From contig NZ_CP130821.1 in NCBI RefSeq assembly GCF_004151275.2, positions 1,612,001 to 1,676,000 on the forward strand: DNA of 64,000 nt, read 5' to 3'. Below the pieces are notes generated by a model that worked only from the letters and a program-made list of their open reading frames with translations, ran no database searches and was not told the DNA's origin. The DNA is from Flavobacterium dauae (GTDB taxonomy: Bacteria > Bacteroidota > Bacteroidia > Flavobacteriales > Flavobacteriaceae). Below, in pieces: positions 9,205-17,381 of this stretch (positions are counted from its first letter, which is position 1; the number at the start of each line of letters is the position of its first letter). The position numbers and the translations under genes are program-made.

Positions 9205-9375
9205 CAACGATTAAGAGAATCAAGTGTAAGCCTTGAACTGTTGCGCAACTGTAAATAAGTGAAAAACTTATGAGTCAGACCTCTTGTAAAAACAGCGTTG
9301 CTTTCGCACTTAAAAGTAAATTGCCAAGAACTTTCTTTTTATATGGATGCTTTCTTTTGAAATTTACTTCTATTG
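9205..9375 (+). promoter_or_regulatory. Cobalamin (B12) riboswitch controlling nrdBA
   Basis: The leader contains the conserved core of the cobalamin aptamer: GAGAATCAAGTGTAAGCC (equivalent of GGGAA-GGUG-AA-CC), then the B12 box TTGCGCAACTGTAA, then TGAGTCAGACC closing the core. Downstream, AAGTAAATT (9314-9322) can pair with AATTTACTT (9361-9369), a candidate expression-platform helix ending about 30 bases before the nrdB start codon. Known cobalamin riboswitches turn expression off when adenosylcobalamin is bound, so B12 should repress the downstream B12-independent reductase. The aptamer call is strong; whether control is by termination or by start-site blocking is not clear. Confidence 0.88.
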
Positions 9376-9398
9376 TTTACATATAAAAAAATTTAGTT

Positions 9399-10373
9399 AT
9401 GAGCATTTTTACCAAACGTGTTAATTACAAACCATTTGAATATCCGGAGATTTTAGACTTCACTAACGCTATAAACAAATCGTTCTGGGTACATTCTGAA
9501 GTTGATTTTACAGCAGACATTCAAGATTTTCATTCGCATTTATCGCCAATTGAACAAGAAATTGTTAAACGCAGTTTATTGGCTATTGCACAGATTGAAG
9601 TGAACGTAAAAACCTTCTGGGGCAATTTATATACGCATTTGCCAAAACCGGAATTTAATGGTTTGGGAAGTACGTTTGCAGAGTGCGAATTCCGTCATTC
9701 AGAGGCTTATTCACGTTTGTTGGAAGTTTTAGGTTATAACAACGCGTTTGAAAACGTTATACAAATTCCGGTAATTAAAAAACGTATCGATTATTTGTCT
9801 GATGCCTTAAAACACTCGAAAGCCGAAGACAAAAAAGACTATTTAAAATCGCTGATTTTATTTACCATACTTATAGAAAACGTTTCGTTATTCAGTCAGT
9901 TTGCTATTATTTTATCGTTCACTCGCTTTAAAGGTGCTATGAAAAATGTGAGCAATATTATTGCCTGGACATCGGTAGACGAGCAGATTCATGCAAATGC
10001 CGGTATTTACATCATCAACAAAATAAAAGAAGAATTTCCTGATTATTTTGATACAGCAACGGTTGAGGAAATCAATCAAATTGTTAAAGAATCAATCGAT
10101 ATTGAAAGTGAAATTTTAGATTGGATTTTTGAACACGGCGAATTGGAAACCATTTCTAAAAAGAATCTTTTAAACTTTATGAAATTCAGATTAGACGACA
10201 GTATGCGTCAGATCGGATTACAAAAAATATTTAACATTTCAGAAGCAGACTATCAGCCAATGATCTGGTTTGAAGAAGAAATTTTTGCAAACAGTTTAGA
10301 CGATTTCTTTGCAAAACGTCCGGTTGATTACACCAAACACGACAAAAGTATTACTGCCGAAGATTTATTCTAA
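9399..10373 (+). CDS. nrdB: Class I ribonucleotide reductase beta subunit, class Id (dimanganese) type
   Basis: A 324-aa ferritin-like radical-generating subunit. The metal ligands can be read from the helices: Glu67 (QIEVNVKTFW), Glu97 and His100 (ECEFRH), Glu160 (LFTILIENV), Glu195 and His198 (DEQIH). A Tyr is at 104, in the position of the E. coli radical Tyr122. The Glu at the position of E. coli Asp84 and this exact numbering match what I recall of the Flavobacterium johnsoniae class Id protein, which uses a Mn2 centre activated by superoxide. No N-terminal ATP-cone is present. The gene follows the riboswitch and precedes nrdA by 97 bases, probably as one operon. Confidence 0.93.
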   Translation: MSIFTKRVNYKPFEYPEILDFTNAINKSFWVHSEVDFTADIQDFHSHLSPIEQEIVKRSLLAIAQIEVNVKTFWGNLYTHLPKPEFNGLGSTFAECEFRHSEAYSRLLEVLGYNNAFENVIQIPVIKKRIDYLSDALKHSKAEDKKDYLKSLILFTILIENVSLFSQFAIILSFTRFKGAMKNVSNIIAWTSVDEQIHANAGIYIINKIKEEFPDYFDTATVEEINQIVKESIDIESEILDWIFEHGELETISKKNLLNFMKFRLDDSMRQIGLQKIFNISEADYQPMIWFEEEIFANSLDDFFAKRPVDYTKHDKSITAEDLF

Positions 10374-10470
10374 AGCAACATCAGAATTAAGTTTATAACA
10401 TCAATTGTTAGATTCAACTAGGTTTAATTCCCTACTTTATTCGATCTAACAAACAAAAATAAAATCAACT

Positions 10471-12117
10471 ATGGAAAGATTATGGTGGCTTAACGAAGAA
10501 AGCGAACAAATATTAAACCGCGGATACCTTTTAAAAGGCGAAACGCCACAAAAAGCAATTGAGCGTGTGGCAAATGCTGCAGCAAAACAATTATACAAAC
10601 CAGAATTAGCCGAAGCTTTTATTGAAATGATCGAAAAAGGCTGGATGAGTTTATCATCACCTATCTGGGCTAATATGGGAACAGAACGCGGATTGCCAAT
10701 TTCGTGTTTCAACGTTTATGTTCCGGATCATATCGAAGGAATTACGCACAAATTAGGCGAAGTAATTATGCAGACCAAAATTGGTGGCGGAACAAGTGGT
10801 TATTTTGGTGAATTGCGTGAACGTGGAAGTGCGGTAACCGATAACGGAAAAAGTAGTGGTGCGGTAAGTTTCATGAAATTGTTCGATACTGCCATGGATA
10901 CCATTTCGCAAGGTGGTGTTCGCCGTGGTGCTTTTGCTGCTTATTTGGATATTGATCACGACGATATTAAAGAATTTTTAGATATTAAGAACATCGGAAA
11001 TCCAATCCAGAACTTATTTACAGGCGTTTGCGTGCCTGATTATTGGATGCAGGATATGATTGATGGCGATAAAGACAAGCGCGAAGTTTGGGCAAAAGTT
11101 TTAGAAAGTCGTCAGCAAAAAGGATTGCCTTATATTTTCTTTACTGACAACATAAACCGTAATAAACCAGAAGTTTACAAAGACAAAGAAATGCAGATTT
11201 ATGCAAGTAACCTTTGTTCGGAAATTGCGTTACCATCGTCTAAAGACGAATCGTTTGTATGTTGTTTGTCATCAATGAATTTAGAGTTGTATGACGAATG
11301 GAAAGATACCGAAGCGGTTAAACTGGCAACGTACTTTTTAGATGCGGTTATGAGTGAATTTATTTCGAAAACCGAAGGAAATTACTATTTAACATCGGCA
11401 CATAATTTCGCTAAAAACCACCGTGCATTAGGCTTAGGTGTTATGGGATGGCATTCGTATCTTCAGAAAAATATGATTTCGTTTGAAAGCTTGGAAGCTA
11501 AAATGCTTACAAACCAGATTTTCAAAGAAATTGAAGATAAAGCAATGAAAGCTTCTCAAGATTTGGCTCGTATCTATGGCGAACCATCGGTTTTAAAAGG
11601 ATACGGAAGAAGAAACACTACGTTGTTGGCAATTGCACCTACAACATCATCATCGGCAATTTTAGGACAAACATCTCCGGGAATTGAACCTTTCAGCAGC
11701 AACTATTACAAAGCAGGTTTGGCAAAAGGAAACTTCATGCGTAAAAACAAATACCTTAAAACACTTTTAGAAGATAAAGGCATCGATACCGAAGAAACCT
11801 GGAGAAGCATCATGTTAAACCACGGAAGTGTGCAGCATTTACCGGAGTTAAATCAAGAGGAAAAAGATGTATTTAAAACGTTTAAAGAAATAAGTCAGTA
11901 CGAAATTATCTTGCAGGCATCAATCCGTCAGAAATACATCGATCAGGCACAAAGTTTAAACATCAACATTCCATCTAATTTACCAGTAAAAGAAGTAAAC
12001 CGTTTGTTGATTGAAGCTTGGAAATTAGGCGTAAAAACGCTTTACTACCAACGCAGCCAAAGTGTATCAAAAGAATTTGTAAATAATTTAGTGACTTGTA
12101 CAAGCTGCGAAGCTTAA
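10471..12117 (+). CDS. nrdA: Class I ribonucleotide reductase alpha subunit, short, without ATP-cone
   Basis: A 548-aa catalytic subunit partnering the upstream NrdB. Seen: SCFNVYVPDH (first redox Cys), KIGGGTSGYFGELR, the active-site motif NLCSEI near residue 250, a paired tyrosine segment near the C-terminus (LYYQRS), and a terminal CTSC pair for re-reduction. The sequence starts directly in the catalytic domain, so the N-terminal allosteric ATP-cone of E. coli-type NrdA is missing, which fits the short class Id/Ie proteins. The intervening 97 bases contain a GTTAGAT/ATCTAAC hairpin. It should be repressed by B12 together with nrdB. Confidence 0.93.
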   Translation: MERLWWLNEESEQILNRGYLLKGETPQKAIERVANAAAKQLYKPELAEAFIEMIEKGWMSLSSPIWANMGTERGLPISCFNVYVPDHIEGITHKLGEVIMQTKIGGGTSGYFGELRERGSAVTDNGKSSGAVSFMKLFDTAMDTISQGGVRRGAFAAYLDIDHDDIKEFLDIKNIGNPIQNLFTGVCVPDYWMQDMIDGDKDKREVWAKVLESRQQKGLPYIFFTDNINRNKPEVYKDKEMQIYASNLCSEIALPSSKDESFVCCLSSMNLELYDEWKDTEAVKLATYFLDAVMSEFISKTEGNYYLTSAHNFAKNHRALGLGVMGWHSYLQKNMISFESLEAKMLTNQIFKEIEDKAMKASQDLARIYGEPSVLKGYGRRNTTLLAIAPTTSSSAILGQTSPGIEPFSSNYYKAGLAKGNFMRKNKYLKTLLEDKGIDTEETWRSIMLNHGSVQHLPELNQEEKDVFKTFKEISQYEIILQASIRQKYIDQAQSLNINIPSNLPVKEVNRLLIEAWKLGVKTLYYQRSQSVSKEFVNNLVTCTSCEA

Positions 12118-12132
12118 CAAATATTTTTAAAA

Positions 12133-12522
12133 ATGACATTAGAAGAAAGAATCAAGAACAGCGAAACACGAATTTTTAAAGCTGTTTTCCCAAATACAAC
12201 CAATCATTACGACACGCTTTTTGGTGGAACTGCCATGCATATGATGGATGAAGTTGCTTTTATTACGGCAACTCGTTTTTCAAGACAGATGATGGTAACG
12301 GTTTCATCGGACAAAATTGATTTTACTAAACCAATTCCGGCAGGAACAATTGTTGAGTTAATAGGAAAAGTGACTCATGTTGGGAACAAAAGTTTAAAGG
12401 TTTCGGTTGAAATTTATATCGAAGAAATGTACACCGATGTAAGATATTTAGCAATAAACGGCGAATTTACTTTTGTTGCTTTAGATAAAGACAAAAAACC
12501 AACGAAGGTTATTAAGGAGTAA
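12133..12522 (+). CDS. Acyl-CoA thioesterase, hotdog fold
   Basis: A 129-aa single hotdog domain of the YciA/BFIT type that hydrolyses acyl-CoA to free acid and CoA. The signature is PNTTNHYDTLFGGTAMHMMDEVAF, where the Asn and Asp near residues 20-40 are typical of the active site, followed by VSSDKIDFTKPIPAGTIVELIGKV. It starts 15 bases after nrdA, so it may be co-transcribed, although no functional link is obvious. A terminator follows. Confidence 0.83.
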   Translation: MTLEERIKNSETRIFKAVFPNTTNHYDTLFGGTAMHMMDEVAFITATRFSRQMMVTVSSDKIDFTKPIPAGTIVELIGKVTHVGNKSLKVSVEIYIEEMYTDVRYLAINGEFTFVALDKDKKPTKVIKE

Positions 12523-12527
12523 AAAGA

Positions 12528-12549
12528 AAGCTGTTCAATTTGAACAGCT
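12528..12549. terminator. Bidirectional terminator
   Basis: AAGCTGTTC pairs with GAACAGCTT around a short AATT loop, between the thioesterase gene and the convergent interrupted gene. T-rich sequence follows on the plus strand. Confidence 0.65.
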
Positions 12550-12871
12550 TGTTTGTCTTTATAAATCTTTTACTGATTCACAAACATTTTTAAAAAATTC
12601 ATAAAGCATCAATTTTCTATTATAATCATAAAATACACTCTTTTCATTTTCTATATATTCAGCTTCAAAAAAATGTCTTACTATTTTATCATCTTGTAAA
12701 TAAACTAATGAATAAACGCTTTGATGATCTGTTAGTCCGTAAAACGCTTTATCAATTCTATTTTCGAAAATAGTATAACTTTCAATTGGAGCAACAAAAC
12801 TTTGGCTTTCTAATTTGTAGGCTTCCCCTTTTTAGTACAGGTTATAATTATACAATATAATACATAGTTTA

Positions 12872-13711
12872 TCACAGTTGAAGGACTGCGTGAGGCGAAG
12901 GCGTAGCCGTAGCGGAACGCAGTCCTTCAACTGTTTTTTCTTTCTTTATTTTATAGTTCACCGGGCTAATTCCTCCTAAGGCATCGTGTGGTCTGTGGTA
13001 ATTATAATCTTCTATCCATTGGTCGCTTATTTCTCTGACTTGGTCAATGCTATCGAACAAATATGCATCGAGTACGTTTTCACGATAACTTTTATTAAAA
13101 CGTTCTATTAAAGCGTTTTGTGTTGGTTTACCTGGTTGGGTGTATTTAAATTCAATTTCCATAACCTGGCTCCAATCCTGTGCTAATTTAGCAATAAATT
13201 CAGGTCCATTATCCATTCGTATTCGTTTTGGCTTTCCGTGTTTATTTACAAGGTGTTTTAAAACCCAAATAACTCTGCTGCTTTTAAGTGAATAATCGGT
13301 TTCTATAAATAATACTTCTCTATTAAAATCATCAATAACATTAAAGCTTCTGAACTTTCTTCCGTTGGTTAAACTATCGCTCATAAAATCAATACTCCAA
13401 GTATGGGTAAAACTTTCAGGAATTTCAATAGTTTCTTTAACTCGCTGCGGTAAGTGTTTTTTAGTCTTTCTACGATGAGGAAGACCAATCTGTTTATAAA
13501 CCCTATGCAATCGCTTATGATTTACTTTGTCTCCATCATTACGAAGGCGATAATAACATTTCCAAAAACCTTCTCTTGGATGGTCTTGAGCAAATTTCTC
13601 TAATCGCTGGATTAAATCAGAATCATTTTTGATGGATTGATACTCCAAGCTACTTCGACTAGTCTGTAAAATACGGCAAGCCTTGCTTTTGCCTTTTGGA
13701 TATTTGGTCAA
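12872..13711 (-). CDS. IS3-family transposase OrfB (DDE integrase domain), copy 1
   Basis: A 279-aa frame with an HTH_21-like region (KYPKGKSKACRIL) and an rve integrase core: Asp in TWSIDFMSD, Asp in IRMDNGPEF, and Glu in TQNALIERFNKSYR. It is expected to be made as an OrfAB fusion by -1 frameshifting at the A7G run near 13753-13760, since the orfB frame stays open back to that site. The last residues (VEGLRSATATPSPHAVLQL) are encoded inside an 18-bp-arm palindrome at 12874-12934, which also covers the stop codon region. Confidence 0.93.
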   Translation of the reverse strand: MTKYPKGKSKACRILQTSRSSLEYQSIKNDSDLIQRLEKFAQDHPREGFWKCYYRLRNDGDKVNHKRLHRVYKQIGLPHRRKTKKHLPQRVKETIEIPESFTHTWSIDFMSDSLTNGRKFRSFNVIDDFNREVLFIETDYSLKSSRVIWVLKHLVNKHGKPKRIRMDNGPEFIAKLAQDWSQVMEIEFKYTQPGKPTQNALIERFNKSYRENVLDAYLFDSIDQVREISDQWIEDYNYHRPHDALGGISPVNYKIKKEKTVEGLRSATATPSPHAVLQL

Positions 13712-13746
13712 AATATCTTTTATGATAGCTCTTTTATGGCAAGGCT

Positions 13747-14013
13747 TTAAAGCTTTTTTTCAATGATGTACTTAGCCATATCTAATTCTAAAGCCAAATC
13801 AGCATACATCCGTTTGAGTTTGGCGTTTTCTTCTTCAAGAGCTTTTATTTTCTTTAATTCACTTGCTTCCATGCCGCCGTAGCGTTGACGCCACTTATAA
13901 AACGTAGCTTTGCTAACTCCATGTTCTCTAACAATTGTATTAATATCTTTTCCAGATTCAAATTCTTGAAGGATCTTCGAGATTTGAGTGGGACTAAATT
14001 TACTACTCTTCAT
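13747..14013 (-). CDS. IS3-family transposase OrfA, copy 1
   Basis: An 88-aa DNA-binding protein with an HTH_Tnp_1 helix-turn-helix ([15 protein letters not shown] through [15 protein letters not shown]) and a C-terminal leucine-zipper-like helix ([20 protein letters not shown]). The gene ends at a slippery A AAA AAG run, the usual frameshift site linking OrfA to OrfB in IS3 elements. Confidence 0.93.
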   Translation of the reverse strand: MKSSKFSPTQISKILQEFESGKDINTIVREHGVSKATFYKWRQRYGGMEASELKKIKALEEENAKLKRMYADLALELDMAKYIIEKKL

Positions 14014-14640
14014 AATTACAGTTTAGTTTAAAATTAATAATTTTTCTCGTTTTAAACTGTACTTTTTTTGGGGGAGCTTACAAATTCATTAATTGTAATT
14101 GAAAAAGGATTTATTGTTAATTCACAAACTTCAGTAAATTTATTATCATTAAAAGATACTACATTAACTTTTTCATTTTGTTCGAATATTATGTAAAGAT
14201 CGGTTGGGGAATTTTCAACAATAATTATTGGTTTTCCATTCTCTAATCTTCTTGAAGTTTTAGACATTCCTGGATAATCGATAGTAAAGCATATAATATT
14301 ACTTACATTTTGTCTTTTTAAATCTTCAATCTTTTTTTCTATTACATCATTTAACTCTTTCGAGCTATTGGTATATTTATATTGAAAATAAGCATCGCTG
14401 GTATATTTTTTCTCTAAAGCGTAGTTTAAAATTCTGTTGTTAAAATCAGAAAGTTTATTTTGTGCGAATGAAATAAATCCGCATAAAAAGAAAATAAAAA
14501 CATATAATAAATTCATAATTTTTTTTTGATAATAAAGTATTTCTGTAATTCAGAATTACTTTAAGAGTGTCTTAAAATTCTACATAAATTTGCCTGACAA
14601 TCAACTCTGAAAAAGGGTAAAATAATTTCTCGCATTTAAA

Positions 14641-15375
14641 TTAAGGATAATAATAAAACTTATTATAATCATATCCATTCTCATAATCTCGAATAATTTC
14701 ATTTGTAATATATTTATCGTCATTATAACTCAGTTCATAAGACCAGAGCAGTGTTTGATAAGGTGTTTTTAATTCTTTAGATTTTACATTATTTTTATTA
14801 ATGTAATTCAATATTTTATAGGCTTTGGGATAAATATTATAATAAGGGTTTATATAAGAATCAAACGTATAGGTATAATAAGCCCCAGATGAATTATTAT
14901 TAATTAGATTTTCATTTTTCACTATTTTGACAGGATTGTATAAGGTACCATCAGGGTTATAGATATAGTTTTGAATATCAAATAAAATATTATTCTTATT
15001 ATACTTTTTTAACGAGATAATCTGGTTTATTTTATTATACTCATAATAAGTAATATTTTTAACACTGTAATCGTTATCATTAGGATTTTTAAAATTATAT
15101 CGGACTTCTGTTATCTGATTTAAACTATTATATATGAATTTTTCGGCAAGTATATAACTTTTAATCGTATGAATTGAATCTACAAATCCATTTGTATTGT
15201 AAAAAAATTCTATAGAAGACTTTCCTCTTAAGTTTTCAGATTCTATTAACTTAATTTTCATTCCTTCAAATGGAGGAATTTCAGTAACTTGATTATCATC
15301 TGTCAGCTCTGTTGATAAATCATCATCACATGCTGTTATAGCTAAACCTAAACAGAAAAGTATTATTTTTTTCAT
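14641..15375 (-). CDS. YD-repeat-like lipoprotein, paralogue A
   Basis: A 244-aa exported lipoprotein (MKKIILFCLGLAITACDDDL, lipobox ITAC). The body holds short Tyr/Asn-rich repeats of about 25-35 residues, such as KFIYNSLNQITEVRYN and YYEYNKINQIISLKKYNKNN, resembling YD repeats of Rhs-like proteins and probably forming a beta sheet. It is a paralogue of the gene 18 bases upstream (same repeats, same PYYNIYPKAY-I-N segment). Function is unknown; an outer-membrane surface lipoprotein is likely. Confidence 0.65.
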   Translation of the reverse strand: MKKIILFCLGLAITACDDDLSTELTDDNQVTEIPPFEGMKIKLIESENLRGKSSIEFFYNTNGFVDSIHTIKSYILAEKFIYNSLNQITEVRYNFKNPNDNDYSVKNITYYEYNKINQIISLKKYNKNNILFDIQNYIYNPDGTLYNPVKIVKNENLINNNSSGAYYTYTFDSYINPYYNIYPKAYKILNYINKNNVKSKELKTPYQTLLWSYELSYNDDKYITNEIIRDYENGYDYNKFYYYP

Positions 15376-15393
15376 AATTATATTTTTAAAAAA

Positions 15394-16128
15394 TTAATAA
15401 TAATCAAATCCTCTACGGTCATCAGTATCTAAAGGCATATTAGAAATATATTCAGATATAATATAATTATCAGAATTATATTCTAAGGTGTGAATATTTG
15501 TATAAATATCTGTACCAGAATAATATTCAGTGACCAATATGTTATTTTTATTTACAAAATTGAGTATTCGATAAGCCTTAGGGTAAATATTGTAATATGG
15601 ATTTCGAAATGTATCAAATTGATATTTTGTAGAACCTTCTTGAACAACATTACCATTTACTACCTTCTTGCTTGTATCAAACAAAGTACCATCGCTATTA
15701 TAATTATAAGTTTTATAACCTATTGCTACATTATTTTTATCATAGGTTAAAGAAGAAATAATTTGATTAGCGGTATTATATGTATAATATGTAATCTCTT
15801 TTTTATTATATTGTGGGTCATTAGGAATTACCTCAGTGTAACGTCTTTCAATAATTTGGTTTATTTCATTATAAATGTATTTTTTAGTACTATAATCGCC
15901 TAACCAATTATCTGTACTAACCAATGAATCAACAAAGCCATTAGAATTATAAAAATACTCTACACTAATCAAGCCATATTTGTTTTTCAACTTTAAGCCT
16001 TCAGGGGGTGTTTCTACAATTTGTTCCTGCTCCGGAAGAATACCATTTTCTTCTACAGGATAAATATCATCTTCGCACGAAACAAGGATTACTAATAAAA
16101 ATAAAAAAATAATATTTTTCATAATCAC
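15394..16128 (-). CDS. YD-repeat-like lipoprotein, paralogue B
   Basis: A 244-aa lipoprotein of the same length and layout as its downstream neighbour. The signal peptide is MIMKNIIFLFLLVILVSCED with lipobox LVSC. Repeats include KYIYNEINQIIERRYTE, YYTYNTANQIISSLTYDKNN and YNYNSDGTLFD, and the segment NPYYNIYPKAYRILNFVNKNN is shared almost exactly. The pair arose by tandem duplication and sits in a two-gene operon. Function is unknown. Confidence 0.65.
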   Translation of the reverse strand: MIMKNIIFLFLLVILVSCEDDIYPVEENGILPEQEQIVETPPEGLKLKNKYGLISVEYFYNSNGFVDSLVSTDNWLGDYSTKKYIYNEINQIIERRYTEVIPNDPQYNKKEITYYTYNTANQIISSLTYDKNNVAIGYKTYNYNSDGTLFDTSKKVVNGNVVQEGSTKYQFDTFRNPYYNIYPKAYRILNFVNKNNILVTEYYSGTDIYTNIHTLEYNSDNYIISEYISNMPLDTDDRRGFDYY

Positions 16129-16443
16129 AAAAATTTATGCTAAATATACTAAAAAAATCATTCCTTTTTATATTTTTAACAGATGTAATATTTTACAATA
16201 CAATCAGTAACAGATTTAACTACACTTTAATTTAAAAATATTTTTGTAATGAATTGAGAGTTTGAATTTGATTATATTCGTTCAGATATTGTCTATGCAA
16301 ATAGAGTTAAAGCTATTGTAAACAGACAGTCTTTATTTTCTACATAAATTTACCTAACAACCAATACCAACCATGGTTTCAAAGCTGCCAAAACCGGATT
16401 TCTTTGAACACTAACATCACTTTTAATAAATCTTATGAAAATT
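16129..16443. other. AT-rich gap downstream of mazG with a short repeat
   Basis: About 315 bases without a credible gene. At 16338-16360 lies a 23-base stretch matching 14578-14600 at 21 positions (core TCTACATAAATTT). The two copies therefore bracket the paired lipoprotein genes. The segment from 16365 to 16405 (CAAAGCTGCCAAAACCGG) is less AT-rich and may be gene debris. Confidence 0.4.
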
Positions 16444-17226
16444 TTATTGTAATTCAAACTTTTTTACTTCGTTCCAATAAACATCTAATTCTTTTAAAGG
16501 CAAGTCGCCAATTGTTTTAAAATCCTGTTTTATTAATTCTTCCATTCTGGTAAATCGGTTAATGAATTTCTGATTGGTTTTGTTTAATGCTTCTTCGGGA
16601 TTTATGTTACAAAACCGTGCGTAATTAATCAGTGCAAACAACACATCGCCAAATTCCTGTTCCTGCTTTTCAAAATCGTTATTGGCAACTTCAACCTTAA
16701 ACTCATTCAGCTCTTCTTCAACCTTTGCCCAAACATCTTCTTTATTATCCCAATCGAAACCTACACCTTTTACCTTATCCTGAATACGAAATGCCTTAAT
16801 TATTGCCGGAAGCGATTTTGGTACACCACTTAAAACTGATTTGTTGCCTTCTTTTAATTTTAATTTTTCCCAATTCTCCAGGACAGCTTTTTCATCTTCG
16901 GCAACAGTATCGCCATAAATATGCGGATGTCTGCTGATTAGTTTTTCGCTAATTCCTTTACACACATCCTCAATATCAAACGAATTGGTTTCACTGCCTA
17001 TCTTAGAATAAAAAACAATGTGAAGCAAAAGATCGCCTAATTCTTTTTTAATTTCGGTAGTATCGTTATTTGAAATGGCATCGTTTAATTCATAAACCTC
17101 TTCAATAGTCAAATGTTTTAATGATTGAAAGGTTTGCTTTTTATCCCACGGGCATTTTTCGCGCAAATTGTCCATTATATCCAATAAACGTTCAAATGCT
17201 TTTAATTGTTTGGCTCTGTTGTTCAT
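16444..17226 (-). CDS. mazG: Nucleoside triphosphate pyrophosphohydrolase MazG
   Basis: A two-domain house-cleaning enzyme hydrolysing NTPs to NMP and pyrophosphate. The start MNNRAKQLKAFERLL at 17226 is chosen by family similarity; longer frames reach 17235 and 17265. Seen: LREKCPWDKKQTFQSLKHLTIEEVYELNDAI (Trp-Asp and the EExxE/D metal-binding helix), then HIYGD and a second MazG half with VEEELNEFKVEV and FGDVLFALINYARF. About 260 aa is the usual length. Confidence 0.9.
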   Translation of the reverse strand: MNNRAKQLKAFERLLDIMDNLREKCPWDKKQTFQSLKHLTIEEVYELNDAISNNDTTEIKKELGDLLLHIVFYSKIGSETNSFDIEDVCKGISEKLISRHPHIYGDTVAEDEKAVLENWEKLKLKEGNKSVLSGVPKSLPAIIKAFRIQDKVKGVGFDWDNKEDVWAKVEEELNEFKVEVANNDFEKQEQEFGDVLFALINYARFCNINPEEALNKTNQKFINRFTRMEELIKQDFKTIGDLPLKELDVYWNEVKKFELQ

Positions 17227-17381
17227 TCTAATCATAAAATTTAAGCAAGATGTAAAAGATAGCAAAAAAATATTATAAAAAGGACTCTGGTTATCATTCT
17301 CTCAACTTTGTAACCAACCTATGTTTTTTAATAAATATGAAAATATCCTGAAATTTAATATTGTGTAGGAAAATTTATGGT

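Larger units (their letters stand above)
8792..9398. other. Long AT-rich divergent intergenic region between nrdJ and nrdB
   Basis: About 600 bases without a gene. It holds the nrdJ promoter, the nrdB promoter and the cobalamin riboswitch. The part from 8830 to 9160 is very AT-rich, contains two TTATCAACA motifs (8934-8942 and 9110-9118, one mismatch from the DnaA box TTATCCACA) and two copies of AAAAAAGTTTACAAA. I see no palindromic NrdR-type box pair. Confidence 0.5.
12816..14082 (-). mobile_element. IS3-family insertion sequence, copy 1 (1267 bp)
   Basis: The ends are imperfect inverted repeats, TGTAGGCTTCCCCTTTTTAG at 12816 and TGTAAGCTCCCCCAAAAAAA read inward from 14082. AATT flanks both sides (12812-12815 and 14083-14086), giving a 4-bp target duplication. 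It carries orfA and orfB, which overlap in a -1 frame, as in the IS150-like group of the family. The same 1267-bp element recurs at 30060-31326 and 53889-55155 with identical protein products. Confidence 0.95.
12558..14516 (-). pseudogene. Secreted protein gene interrupted by an IS3-family element
   Basis: The 5' part (14516 to 14083) encodes a signal peptide (MNLLYVFIFFLCGFISFAQ) and about 145 residues. The 3' part (12811 to 12558) lies beyond the insertion sequence. Joining the halves and removing the IS and one copy of the 4-bp duplication AATT restores one frame: ...ITINEF becomes ...ITINELESQSFVAPIESY..., ending NVCESVKDL before a TAA at 12560-12558. The ancestral product was about 230 aa, exported, of unknown function. 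The current upstream frame ends with nine IS-encoded residues. The clean restoration shows that the insertion is recent and precise. Confidence 0.85.

Noticed and set aside
8792..9398. NrdR-binding box pair upstream of the reductase genes
   Set aside because: No pair of palindromic NrdR-type boxes could be found on either strand.
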